Shown: in pieces, positions 52,612-60,281 of the stretch
Position numbering within the stretch: the stretch's first letter is position 1
Layout of the letters: every line of letters starts with the position of its first letter
DNA from: Streptomyces sp. NBC_00273
Lineage (GTDB): Bacteria; Actinomycetota; Actinomycetes; Streptomycetales; Streptomycetaceae
Direction of reading: 5' to 3'
Length of the DNA: 64,000 nucleotides
NCBI RefSeq assembly: GCF_036178145.1
Contig: NZ_CP108067.1
Span: forward strand, 3,224,001 to 3,288,000
Position numbers and translations under genes: made by a program
The notes under the pieces: generated by a model
Databases searched by the model: none
What the model saw: only the letters and a program-made list of their open reading frames with translations
Told to the model about the DNA's origin: nothing

Positions 52612-53096
52612 CGGCCGGCCCTCCTCGCCCGGGTCCGCTCGGCGCCGTGCTCCTGCTCGAAGACGGTCCAGCGCAGATCGAGCGCGGCCCGGTCCCGGCG
52701 CAGCCGCGCGTGCCGGGCGTAGGCCCAGGTCAGCAGGAAGGTGCTGAGGAACTGGCCGAGTCCCGCCAGCATGGCCACGTTGACCGCGCCCGCCACGGGC
52801 CGGGCCATCAGGCCGGGCGCGGCGGTGGCGGCGACCACGTAGGCGACGTACCAGAGGAAGAACCCGGCGGTGGCGGGGACGACGAACCTGCGGTAGCGGG
52901 TGCGCACCTCCTGGAAGGCGGCGCTGCGCTGCACTTCGAGGTAGATCTCGGATGCTCCGGGCGCGGGGCGTCCGCCCACGGGAACCGGGGCCGGCTGGGA
53001 CGTTTCCTCACCCTCGCCCCACCCGACGGCCAGCGCGTCGTACCAGGGGTCGTCCAACCGGATCGTTCCGGTATCACGACCTTCGTGCTTGTCCAC
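52608..53096 (-). CDS. DUF485 family inner-membrane protein (YjcH-like)
   Basis: 162 aa. Two transmembrane helices (about residues 84-107 and 115-140; VPATAGFFLWYVAYVVAATAAPG and GLGQFLSTFLLTWAYARHA) follow an acidic, Pro-rich N-terminal arm and lead into a basic tail. DUF485 proteins are commonly encoded with ActP, as in the E. coli yjcH-actP pair, and presumably assist it. The gene begins with ATG at 53096 and overlaps the symporter. It is the first gene of this operon, with its promoter in the 53097-53172 gap. Confidence 0.9.
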   Translation of the reverse strand: MDKHEGRDTGTIRLDDPWYDALAVGWGEGEETSQPAPVPVGGRPAPGASEIYLEVQRSAAFQEVRTRYRRFVVPATAGFFLWYVAYVVAATAAPGLMARPVAGAVNVAMLAGLGQFLSTFLLTWAYARHARLRRDRAALDLRWTVFEQEHGAERTRARRAGR

Positions 53097-53172
53097 CGAA
53101 CTCTCCTTGTCCGCTGCCGCAGTGGCCGCGTGCCCACAAGGATGTGCGGAATGGGGCTTTCCGGACTGGTGT

Positions 53173-53218
53173 ACCGGCGCTCTTCACTCCAACAGGTGAT
53201 GGAGCGAAGAGCGCCGGT
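53173..53218. terminator. parE terminator
   Basis: A perfect 13-bp stem (ACCGGCGCTCTTC and GAAGAGCGCCGGT) lies 53 nt past the parE stop on the minus strand, with a second small CTCC/GGAG pairing in the loop. Confidence 0.85.
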
Positions 53219-53270
53219 GTGCCGTGGTGCGTTCGGGGTCAGTGCCCGCCGGGGTCCGGCGGCACCCGGA

Positions 53271-55391
53271 TCAGGCGTCGATGCGCGAGCGGTCCAGGGT
53301 CGCCGCGGAGCTCGTGATGAACTCCTTGCGCGGGGCCACCTCATTGCCCATGAGCAGGTCGAAGACCTGCTCGGCCGAGTCCAGGTCGCCGATGTTGATC
53401 CGGCGCAGGGTGCGGTGGCGGGGGTCCATGGTGGTCTCCGCCAGCTGGTCCGCGTCCATCTCGCCGAGACCCTTGTAGCGCTGGATCGAGTCCTTGTACC
53501 GGACGTTCTTGCGCTGGTACTCCAGCAGGGTCTGGCGCAGCTCGTTGTCCGAGTACGTGTAGACGTACTTGTCCTGGCCCTTCTTCGGCTGGACCAGCTC
53601 GATCCGGTGCAGCGGCGGCACGGCCGCGAAGACCCGGCCGGCCTCGACCATCGGCCGCATGTACCGCTGGAAGAGCGTGAGCAGCAGGCAGCGGATGTGC
53701 GCGCCGTCGACGTCGGCGTCCACGAGCAGCACGATCTTGCCGTACCGCGCGGCGTCGATGTCGAAGGTCCGGCCCGAGCCGGCTCCTATGACCTGGATGA
53801 TCGCCCCGCACTCGGCGTTCTTGAGCATGTCCGAGATCGAGGACTTCTGGACGTTGAGGATCTTGCCGCGGATGGGCAGGAGCGCCTGGAACTCCGAGTT
53901 CCGGGCGAGCTTCGCGGTACCGAGGGCGGAGTCGCCCTCGACGATGAAGAGCTCGCTGCGGTCCACGTCGTCGCTGCGGCAGTCGGCCAGCTTGGCGGGG
54001 AGCGAGGAGGTCTCCAGCGCCGTCTTGCGACGCTGCGCCTCCTTGTGCTGACGGGCCGCGATCCTGGTCCGGGCCGCCGCGACGATCTTCTCCATCACGG
54101 CGCGGGCCTGCTGCTTGTCGTCGCGCTTGGTGGAGGTCAGGAATGCCTTGAGCTCCTTGGCGACCACGGCGGCGACGATCCGGGTGGCCGCGGAGGTGCC
54201 GAGCACCTCCTTGGTCTGGCCCTCGAACTGCGGCTCGGCGAGCCGGACGGTGACGACGGCCGTCATGCCCTCCATCGCGTCGTCCTTGACCACGTCATCC
54301 TCGGCGACGCGCAGCAGCTTGGCCGAGCGCAGCACCTCGTTGACGGTCTTGGCCACGGAGCGTTCGAAGCCGGTGACGTGGGTGCCGCCCTTGGGGGTGG
54401 CGATGATGTTCACGAAGGACTTGACGCCGGTCTCGTACCCCGTGCCCCAGCGCAGGGCGATGTCCACGCCGAGCTCGCGGGTGACCTCGGTCGGGGTCAT
54501 GTGGCCGCGGTCGTCGAGGACCGGGACGGTCTCCTTGAAGGTGCCCGATCCGGTCAGCCGCAGCACGTCGCAGACGGCCTTGTCCTGGGCGAGGTACTCG
54601 CAGAACTCGCTGATGCCGCCGTCGAAGCGGAAGGTCTCCTCGGTCTTGCCGGCCCCGTCGATGCCGCGCTCGTCGCGGACGACCAGGGTCAGGCCGGGGA
54701 CGAGGAAGGCGGTCTGGCGGGCACGCTGGTAGAGCGTCTCCAGGTTGAGCCGGGCGTCCTTGAGGAAGATCTGGCGGTCGGCCCAGTAACGGACCCGGGT
54801 GCCGGTCTTGCCCTTGGCGACCCGCTTGACCTTGCGGAGGCCGTTGGCGGGGTCGAAGGGGCTGTCGGGGCCCTGCTCGGTGAACATGCCCGGGACGCCG
54901 CGCCGGAAGCTGATGGCGTGGGTCGAGCTGTTGCGGTCGACCTCGACGTCAAGACGGGCGGAGAGGGCGTTGACCACGGAGGCGCCGACGCCGTGCAGGC
55001 CGCCGGAGGCCGCGTACGAGCCACCGCCGAACTTGCCGCCGGCGTGCAGCTTGGTCATGACGACCTCGATGCCTGACAGGCCGGTCTTGGGCTCGACGTC
55101 CACGGGGATGCCGCGGCCGTTGTCGCGGACCTCGACGGAGGCGTCCTCGTGGAGGATCACCTCGATGTGGTCGCAGTAGCCGCCCAGGGCCTCGTCGACG
55201 GAATTGTCGATGATCTCCCACAGGCAGTGCATGAGGCCCCGGCTGTCGGTGGAGCCGATATACATGCCGGGGCGCTTGCGGACGGCCTCCAGCCCTTCGA
55301 GGACGAGCAGGTGCCGCGCGGTGTAGTTGGAACCGTCCCGGTCTGCTCCGGACAGCAGCGCGCTGGAAGGCACGGACGTGTCGGCGGTCAC
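53271..55391 (-). CDS. parE: DNA topoisomerase IV subunit B
   Basis: 706 aa. The GHKL ATPase domain is recognisable by VRKRPGMYIGSTDSRGLMH, DNGRGIPVD and GGLHGVGASVVNALS; a transducer domain follows; the TOPRIM part contains VEGDSALGTAKLARN and DADVDGAHI, and the tail has QRYKGLGEMDADQL. The EGDSALGT sequence in place of the GyrB EGDSAGGS is the usual ParE form in actinobacteria as I recall. Start is GTG at 55391, with GAGGAG eight bases upstream. It pairs with ParC encoded 16 kb to the left. Confidence 0.94.
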   Translation of the reverse strand: MTADTSVPSSALLSGADRDGSNYTARHLLVLEGLEAVRKRPGMYIGSTDSRGLMHCLWEIIDNSVDEALGGYCDHIEVILHEDASVEVRDNGRGIPVDVEPKTGLSGIEVVMTKLHAGGKFGGGSYAASGGLHGVGASVVNALSARLDVEVDRNSSTHAISFRRGVPGMFTEQGPDSPFDPANGLRKVKRVAKGKTGTRVRYWADRQIFLKDARLNLETLYQRARQTAFLVPGLTLVVRDERGIDGAGKTEETFRFDGGISEFCEYLAQDKAVCDVLRLTGSGTFKETVPVLDDRGHMTPTEVTRELGVDIALRWGTGYETGVKSFVNIIATPKGGTHVTGFERSVAKTVNEVLRSAKLLRVAEDDVVKDDAMEGMTAVVTVRLAEPQFEGQTKEVLGTSAATRIVAAVVAKELKAFLTSTKRDDKQQARAVMEKIVAAARTRIAARQHKEAQRRKTALETSSLPAKLADCRSDDVDRSELFIVEGDSALGTAKLARNSEFQALLPIRGKILNVQKSSISDMLKNAECGAIIQVIGAGSGRTFDIDAARYGKIVLLVDADVDGAHIRCLLLTLFQRYMRPMVEAGRVFAAVPPLHRIELVQPKKGQDKYVYTYSDNELRQTLLEYQRKNVRYKDSIQRYKGLGEMDADQLAETTMDPRHRTLRRINIGDLDSAEQVFDLLMGNEVAPRKEFITSSAATLDRSRIDA

Positions 55392-55839
55392 GCAGTTCGC
55401 TCCTCGCTGAATTTCTTTTCTGGCCCGGTCGGGCGCAGGGGTGGCTCGGGTGCCGCTCGAAGGGTACCGAGGCCAGGTAGAGCCGATGCAACGCCACCCT
55501 CGCCCATTCTTCAGCCTAGTCCAGATCCGTACGGATGTTCGATCCCCCGCGCGGGTGAAGGAAACATCACGTTCCCTTCCGCGCATGAACCATTTAGGGT
55601 TCGGGCACGTCCTCATGAACAACCTGGCACTCACGCCGGGGGAGGATGGAACTGCAACAAGCGCACGACTGACAACGCGAAACCGTAAAGCAACGCAATA
55701 CGGCTCCTTCGCCGCCAACCGGCAACAGCCGGCCAGCTTCGGAAGGAAGTTTCGAGGAAAAGCCGCGAGCGGGAACGTTTTCGGCCTGGTTGGATGTTGA
55801 CCCTGGTACGACAGCTCGTCGAGCTAGAGAAGAGGCGAC
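55392..55839. other. 448-bp intergenic region between parE and DUF7455 gene
   Basis: No gene is seen. The left part holds the likely parE promoter (55513-55542). The right part from 55660 to 55800 is unusually AT-rich for this genome (gcgaaaccgtaaagcaac, ggaaggaagtttcgagg) and must contain the rightward promoter; a TTGACC at 55797 is the only clear -35-like hexamer but its spacing to the next TA-rich hexamer is too long to assign. A start-like ATG at 55585 has no long frame. Confidence 0.6.
55513..55542 (-). promoter_or_regulatory. candidate parE promoter
   Basis: On the minus strand TCGAAC and TAGGCT are separated by 18 bp, a fair match to HrdB-type promoters (TTGACN, TAGRNT). It lies 122 bp upstream of the parE start. 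Confidence 0.4.
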
Positions 55840-56073
55840 GTGACTACTGTTCTGACACCCGCGACCCCGCTGACGGCCGCTGACCGATGCGACCGTTGCG
55901 GCGCCCAGGCATATCTGCGCGTCGTCCTGCTGAGCGGCGGTGAACTGCTCTTCTGCGCCCACCACGGGCGCAAGTTCGAGCCGGAACTCAAGAAGATCGC
56001 CGCGGAAATACAGGATGAGACCGAGCGGCTCACGTCCGCTCCGGCTGCCCATGCCGAACCCGAGGACCGCTGA
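55840..56073 (+). CDS. DUF7455-type small zinc-ribbon-like protein
   Basis: 77 aa. CDRCGAQAYLRVVL and FCAHHGRKFEPEL provide a CxxC and a CxxH that could bind zinc. The remainder is acidic and helical. Actinobacteria carry this protein next to parE or hrdB as I recall; the name DUF7455 is from memory. The GTG start follows AGAAGAGGCGAC. A strong hairpin follows 50 nt after the stop, so it is likely monocistronic. Function unknown. Confidence 0.78.
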   Translation: MTTVLTPATPLTAADRCDRCGAQAYLRVVLLSGGELLFCAHHGRKFEPELKKIAAEIQDETERLTSAPAAHAEPEDR

Positions 56074-56123
56074 CACAGGCCTATACCTCGCATCCGACGA
56101 GCCAGGACCGGCTAGGCCGGTCG

Positions 56124-56160
56124 ACGGGCGGCACTCCTGAGACCCAGGGGTGCCGCCCGT
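56124..56160. terminator. bidirectional hairpin terminator
   Basis: Perfect 11-bp arms ACGGGCGGCAC and GTGCCGCCCGT enclose a 15-nt loop between the small zinc-ribbon gene and the convergent serine protease. Confidence 0.82.
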
Positions 56161-56182
56161 CCTCACGTCCGCGACCCCTCAG

Positions 56183-57109
56183 CTAGGGCGTGCGACGCCC
56201 CTGTACGGGCCCTGAGTGGGGCCCAGAGGCCCCGTGGGCACCCCATCCGATGCCCTGGACCTCGCCGGGCTGCGCGCCCGTCTCCGGGGCCAGCACGAAG
56301 TCGACCAACGGGGCGACGCGCGTGTAGACGCCGGGGCTGTCGGCACGCCCGCAGCCCCGGCCCCACGAGACCAGCCCGATGAGCCGGCCCTGCGCCACCA
56401 GCGGCCCGCCGCTGTCCCCCTGGCAGGCGTCCTTGCCGCCGCCGCCGTCCCCCGCGCACACCATGGACGCCGCGCGGTACTGCCCGTCCGCGTCCCCGGG
56501 GTAGGCGCGCTCGCAGACCTCGTCCGCGAACACCGTCACCCCGGCGGCACGCAGCCCGTACGCGTAGTCACCAAAGCCGCTCGTGTCGCCCCAGCCGTAC
56601 ACCGCCGCCCCGGTCCCCGCCGCGTAGGCGGAATGCCCCGCCCCGGCCATGGGCAGCACGTAGTGGGCCGGTACGGACTCGGCCAGCTCCAGAACGGCGA
56701 GGTCCCCGGCATTGCTCGCCGGGTCGTAGGCCGGGTTCACCCTCGCCCCGCGCACCGCGATCTCCCGGCCCTCGGCCGCCCGGAGCTCCGTACGCCCGGC
56801 GATCACCCGGAAGTCGGCCACCGACTCGACCGGGCCTCCCAGCACCTGGCTGCCCAGGCAGTGCGCCGCCGTCAGCACCCTGGTCGGGGACACGACCACA
56901 CCGCCGCAGAACTGCCCGCCCCGCGTACCCCCGAACCGGTCACGGCTGGCGAGGGCGACGACCCAGGGGCTGTCGGCCACCTTCACCGGCTTCCCGCCGA
57001 TCACCACGCTGTCCGCGGCCGCCTGTGGCACCTGGGCGAACGGCGCCGCGGCCGCTCCCGCCGCCAGGGTCAGCGCTCCCGCCAGAGCACGGGCAAAGGG
57101 ACGACGCAT
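56183..57109 (-). CDS. secreted trypsin-like serine protease (S1 family)
   Basis: 308 aa. A signal peptide (ARALAGALTLAAGAAAAPFAQ) ends in an AAADS-like region. The catalytic triad is His in VLTAAHCLG, Asp in NAGDLAVLEL and Ser in GDSGGPLV, with Asp in KDACQGDSGG placing Lys/Arg specificity at the base of the S1 pocket as in trypsin. Four or more Cys suggest disulfides. A Gly/His-rich C-terminal extension follows. It should be exported and act outside the cell. The ATG at 57109 follows AGGAGGCCTC. Confidence 0.92.
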   Translation of the reverse strand: MRRPFARALAGALTLAAGAAAAPFAQVPQAAADSVVIGGKPVKVADSPWVVALASRDRFGGTRGGQFCGGVVVSPTRVLTAAHCLGSQVLGGPVESVADFRVIAGRTELRAAEGREIAVRGARVNPAYDPASNAGDLAVLELAESVPAHYVLPMAGAGHSAYAAGTGAAVYGWGDTSGFGDYAYGLRAAGVTVFADEVCERAYPGDADGQYRAASMVCAGDGGGGKDACQGDSGGPLVAQGRLIGLVSWGRGCGRADSPGVYTRVAPLVDFVLAPETGAQPGEVQGIGWGAHGASGPHSGPVQGRRTP

Positions 57110-57207
57110 GAGGCCTCCTGACTCCGAGTGTTCATGACTCCACCCAGAGTGGGTCGCCCGGTGGCCGAGCGCACCCGCGCGGCCACCGTCGTCCTGTCGT
57201 CCCCATC

Positions 57208-57240
57208 GGCTTTCGACGGCGCCCGGCGCCGCCGAAAGCC
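57208..57240 (-). terminator. hrdB terminator
   Basis: Arms GGCTTTCG and CGAAAGCC enclose an inner GCC/GGC-rich stem (GGCGCC), a near-continuous hairpin 6 nt after the hrdB stop on the minus strand. Confidence 0.75.
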
Positions 57241-57246
57241 GCCCGG

Positions 57247-58830
57247 TCAGTCCAGGTAGTCGCGCAGCACCTGGGAGCGGGACGGGTGCCGGAGCTTCGA
57301 CATCGTCTTCGACTCGATCTGGCGGATCCGCTCGCGCGTGACCCCGTAGACCTTGCCGATCTCGTCGAGGGTCTTGGGCTGGCCGTCCGTGAGGCCGAAG
57401 CGCATCGAGACCACGCCGGCCTCGCGCTCGCTCAGGGTGTCGAGCACCGAGTGCAACTGCTCCTGCAGCAGCGTGAAGCTCACCGCATCGGCCGGGACGA
57501 CCGCCTCGGAGTCCTCGATGAGGTCACCGAACTCGCTGTCGCCGTCCTCACCGAGCGGCGTGTGCAGGGAGATCGGCTCGCGTCCGTACTTCTGGACCTC
57601 GATGACCTTCTCGGGGGTCATGTCGAGTTCCTTGGCCAGCTCCTCCGGGGTGGGCTCGCGGCCCAGGTCCTGGAGCATCTGGCGCTGGACGCGGGCGAGC
57701 TTGTTGATGACCTCGACCATGTGCACCGGGATGCGGATGGTCCGTGCCTGGTCGGCCATGGCACGCGTGATCGCCTGCCGGATCCACCACGTGGCATAGG
57801 TCGAGAACTTGTAGCCCTTGGTGTAGTCGAACTTCTCGACCGCGCGGATCAGACCCAGGTTGCCCTCCTGGATCAGGTCCAGGAAGAGCATGCCGCGGCC
57901 CGTGTAGCGCTTGGCGAGGGAGACCACGAGACGGAGGTTGGCCTCCAGCAGGTGGTTCTTCGCGCGGCGTCCGTCCTCGGCGATGATCTCCAGCTCGCGC
58001 TTGAGCTTGGGCGCCAGCTTGTCGGAGTTCGCCAGCTTGTCCTCGGCGAACAGACCCGCCTCGATGCGCTTGGCGAGCTCCACCTCCTGCTCGGCGTTGA
58101 GGAGGGGGACCTTGCCGATCTGCTTGAGGTAGTCCTTGACCGGGTCGGCGGTGGCGCCGGCGACCACGACCTGCTGGGCGGGGGCGTCGTCCTCGTCGTC
58201 GGAGATGACGAAGCCCTTGTTCTCCCCGCCCTCCTCCTCTTCCTCGGCCTCGGCCTTGACGGCGTCAGGACCCTCGTCCGCGGTCTCGTCCTCGCCCGCC
58301 TCGTCCGCGTCCTTCTTGGAGGCGGTCTTCTTGGCCGCCGTCTTCTTGGCAGCGGTCTTCTTGGCGGGCGCGGCCTTCTTGGCGGCCGTCTTCTTCGCCG
58401 CGGTCTTCTTGGCGGCGGGCTCCGTTCCGGTCTCCCCCGCGAGCGCGTCCACGATCTCCGGGTCCGCCGCCCCGGCTGCCGGGACCGCGGTGGCCGCGGG
58501 CTGCGCTGCCGTCGTCCTGGCCGCCGTCTTCTTGACGGTCTCGGTGGCCGTCCGCTTGGCGGGGCTCTTGGCTGCGACGCTCTTGCGGGTGGTGCGCTTG
58601 GGCGACTCCGCGGCACTGACCATCAGCGTCACACCCTCTTCCTCGAGGATCTGGTTGAGGCTGCGCAGAACATTCTTCCACTGGGTCGCAGGAATCTGGT
58701 CAGCCTCGAAGGCCCGACGCACGTCATCGCCGGCGATCTGCCCCTCGGCCTTGCCCCGCTCGATGAGCGCCATCACAGACTCGGAATCGGCGATCTCCGG
58801 CGGGAGCGTACGGGATGTGCTGGCCGACAC
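57247..58830 (-). CDS. hrdB: RNA polymerase principal sigma factor HrdB
   Basis: 527 aa. N-terminal region 1.1 ([20 protein letters not shown]) is followed by a long Lys/Ala-rich repeat ([14 protein letters not shown], residues about 115-170) and an acidic stretch ([13 protein letters not shown]). Region 1.2 begins [14 protein letters not shown]; regions 2.3-2.4 include [17 protein letters not shown], and region 4.2 ends [20 protein letters not shown]. HrdB is the essential housekeeping sigma factor. The GTG start ([14 protein letters not shown]) fits known HrdB N-termini; the frame extends to 58962 but the extra residues are not conserved. Confidence 0.96.
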   Translation of the reverse strand: MSASTSRTLPPEIADSESVMALIERGKAEGQIAGDDVRRAFEADQIPATQWKNVLRSLNQILEEEGVTLMVSAAESPKRTTRKSVAAKSPAKRTATETVKKTAARTTAAQPAATAVPAAGAADPEIVDALAGETGTEPAAKKTAAKKTAAKKAAPAKKTAAKKTAAKKTASKKDADEAGEDETADEGPDAVKAEAEEEEEGGENKGFVISDDEDDAPAQQVVVAGATADPVKDYLKQIGKVPLLNAEQEVELAKRIEAGLFAEDKLANSDKLAPKLKRELEIIAEDGRRAKNHLLEANLRLVVSLAKRYTGRGMLFLDLIQEGNLGLIRAVEKFDYTKGYKFSTYATWWIRQAITRAMADQARTIRIPVHMVEVINKLARVQRQMLQDLGREPTPEELAKELDMTPEKVIEVQKYGREPISLHTPLGEDGDSEFGDLIEDSEAVVPADAVSFTLLQEQLHSVLDTLSEREAGVVSMRFGLTDGQPKTLDEIGKVYGVTRERIRQIESKTMSKLRHPSRSQVLRDYLD

Positions 58831-59202
58831 AAACAACCTCTCGGAACGATGGGAACGGCTTCCGACCCCGGGCCTGGTGGTGCTGGACCGGAGCCGACGA
58901 CCACCGACCGGGGATGGGCCGGCGGCGCGGGCAGGGGCCGGGGAGCTGCACAGCACCCCCAAGGGCTGCTGTCTTCCCTCCGTCGGCCATCACCTCTTAC
59001 GTCATCGCGTGACCTCGCAGAGCGTTACGCCCAATATTCGTGGCCCGAGTCACACCCCGTACGCACGAGTGCCGCTCCTGTGGTCGTACCCGGCGCTTCG
59101 CGCGTGCCGAAACGCCACGAAAGGGGCCTCACGCCGGTGTCGCCGGACCCGACCGGGCCCGGCGACACGTTCTGCACCCCCGCGCCCCCGCGCGTCCGCC
59201 CG
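58831..59202. other. 372-bp hrdB upstream region
   Basis: No gene is visible. The minus-strand leader carries an AT-rich core (CGAATATTGGGCGTAACGC, around 59020-59041) which resembles the hrdB promoter region of S. coelicolor as I remember it, where vegetative and sigma-R-type promoters are known, but I cannot assign -35 and -10 boxes securely. The whiH terminator lies at the far end. Confidence 0.55.
59137..59168 (-). terminator. whiH terminator
   Basis: Perfect 10-bp arms GTGTCGCCGG and CCGGCGACAC enclose a 12-nt loop, 34 nt beyond the whiH stop on the minus strand. Confidence 0.8.
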
Positions 59203-60090
59203 TCAGTGCTCGCGCGGGGCGGGAACCACGCGCTCGACCTCCGGATGAACCGTCAGGAGCTGGCGCATGGCGTTCTCGGCGCCCGTCGCGTCACCCGCGG
59301 CAAGGGCCTCGACCATCCGCGCGTGGTGTGCGACGCAGGTCTCGCTCGGGCGGTCGCAGGCGGTGATCGGGCTGCCGGAGACCTGGAGGGCGGCGGTCAC
59401 GATGCCGGAGAGGTGCTCCAGCATGCGGTTTCCGGCGACCTGGATGAGGAGCGCGTGGAATTCGTTGTCGGCGCGCGCGAAGGTGATCGCGTCGCCCTGG
59501 CCGAGGGCGTGGCCCATGATCTCGACCATGTCCGAGAGGCGCTGCTGGATGTCCGGCCGGCCGTGGCCGGCGGCGAGGCGGGCGGCGAGCGGCTCGATGG
59601 TCCAGCGGAGCTCGCCGAGCTCGCGGCGCTGGTCGTCGCGCTGGGGACCGAAGGCGCGCCATTCGATGATGTCGGGGTCGAGCAGGTTCCAGTCGGCGAC
59701 GGGGCGGACCCGGGTGCCGACGTTGGGGCGGGCACTGACGAGGCCCTTGGCCTCCAGGACCCGCAGCGATTCGCGGACGACCGTGCGGGAGACCTCGAAG
59801 CGCTGGCCGATTTCCTCGGGGACCAGCGGGCGGTCCGCCCCGAGGTCGCCGGAAACGATCATCTGGCCGAGTTGTTGGACGAGTTGGCCGTGCAGTCCGC
59901 GTCCACGGCTGCCTGCCGCTCGGCGGCCGACGCGGCTCAACTCGACGTCGGCACCGTCCCAGTGGGGCGCTCCGACGCGGTCGGACCCGGGGGTCTCCGC
60001 GTAGGGGTAGCGGTCGAGTTCGCCCGGGCCGGCGAGGCCGGAGTCGGCGTGGCGGGCGGCGGTCATCATGGTGTGCGCAAGGGTACTCAC
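59203..60090 (-). CDS. whiH: sporulation transcription factor WhiH (GntR family)
   Basis: 295 aa. A long N-terminal arm (STLAHTMMTAARHADSGLAG, with YPYAETPGSD) precedes a FadR-type winged helix (about residues 70-135, GQRFEVSRTVVRESLRVLEAKGL) and an FCD domain (about 150-285, WTIEPLAARLAAGHG; ITFARADNEFHALLI) closing at VHPEVERVVPAPREH. In S. coelicolor WhiH is needed for timely sporulation septation and is made from a sigma-WhiG-dependent promoter. Start is GTG at 60090; the gene follows hrdB in the usual order. Confidence 0.94.
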   Translation of the reverse strand: MSTLAHTMMTAARHADSGLAGPGELDRYPYAETPGSDRVGAPHWDGADVELSRVGRRAAGSRGRGLHGQLVQQLGQMIVSGDLGADRPLVPEEIGQRFEVSRTVVRESLRVLEAKGLVSARPNVGTRVRPVADWNLLDPDIIEWRAFGPQRDDQRRELGELRWTIEPLAARLAAGHGRPDIQQRLSDMVEIMGHALGQGDAITFARADNEFHALLIQVAGNRMLEHLSGIVTAALQVSGSPITACDRPSETCVAHHARMVEALAAGDATGAENAMRQLLTVHPEVERVVPAPREH

Positions 60091-60153
60091 GAATCCTTTG
60101 TCGGCCGTGCCTCCATGACCCTTGAGGTCTTTGGTGAAAAGCACACGAAAGGG

Positions 60154-60180
60154 TGATCGGTGCCACCTACGCAATTGACG
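60154..60180 (-). promoter_or_regulatory. candidate sigma-WhiG promoter of whiH
   Basis: On the minus strand ACCGATCA matches the WhiG/FliA -10 sequence GCCGATAA at six of eight positions. The -35 region at the expected distance (CGTCAATT) is a weak match. It lies 64 bp upstream of the GTG. Confidence 0.4.
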
Positions 60181-60213
60181 ACTTATCGTAAAGAACCAGA
60201 CGTTTTGCGGGGA

Positions 60214-60247
60214 GTTGCGGTCCGCTTGACGTGACACGGACCGCAAC
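60214..60247 (-). terminator. hairpin terminator of the ABC gene
   Basis: Perfect 11-bp arms GTTGCGGTCCG and CGGACCGCAAC with a 12-nt loop, 34 nt after the ABC-fusion stop on the minus strand and 124 bp before whiH. Confidence 0.82.
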
Positions 60248-60281
60248 GGTCCCGTCCGCGACTTCTCCCGAACCGGAACGA

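Noticed and set aside
55797..55830. TTGACC / TAGAGA as the promoter of the DUF7455 gene
   Set aside because: The spacing is 22 bp, too long for a standard promoter.
57286..60156. Plus-strand open frame of 956 codons opposite hrdB and whiH
   Set aside because: Spurious in high-GC DNA; both minus-strand genes carry unmistakable domains.
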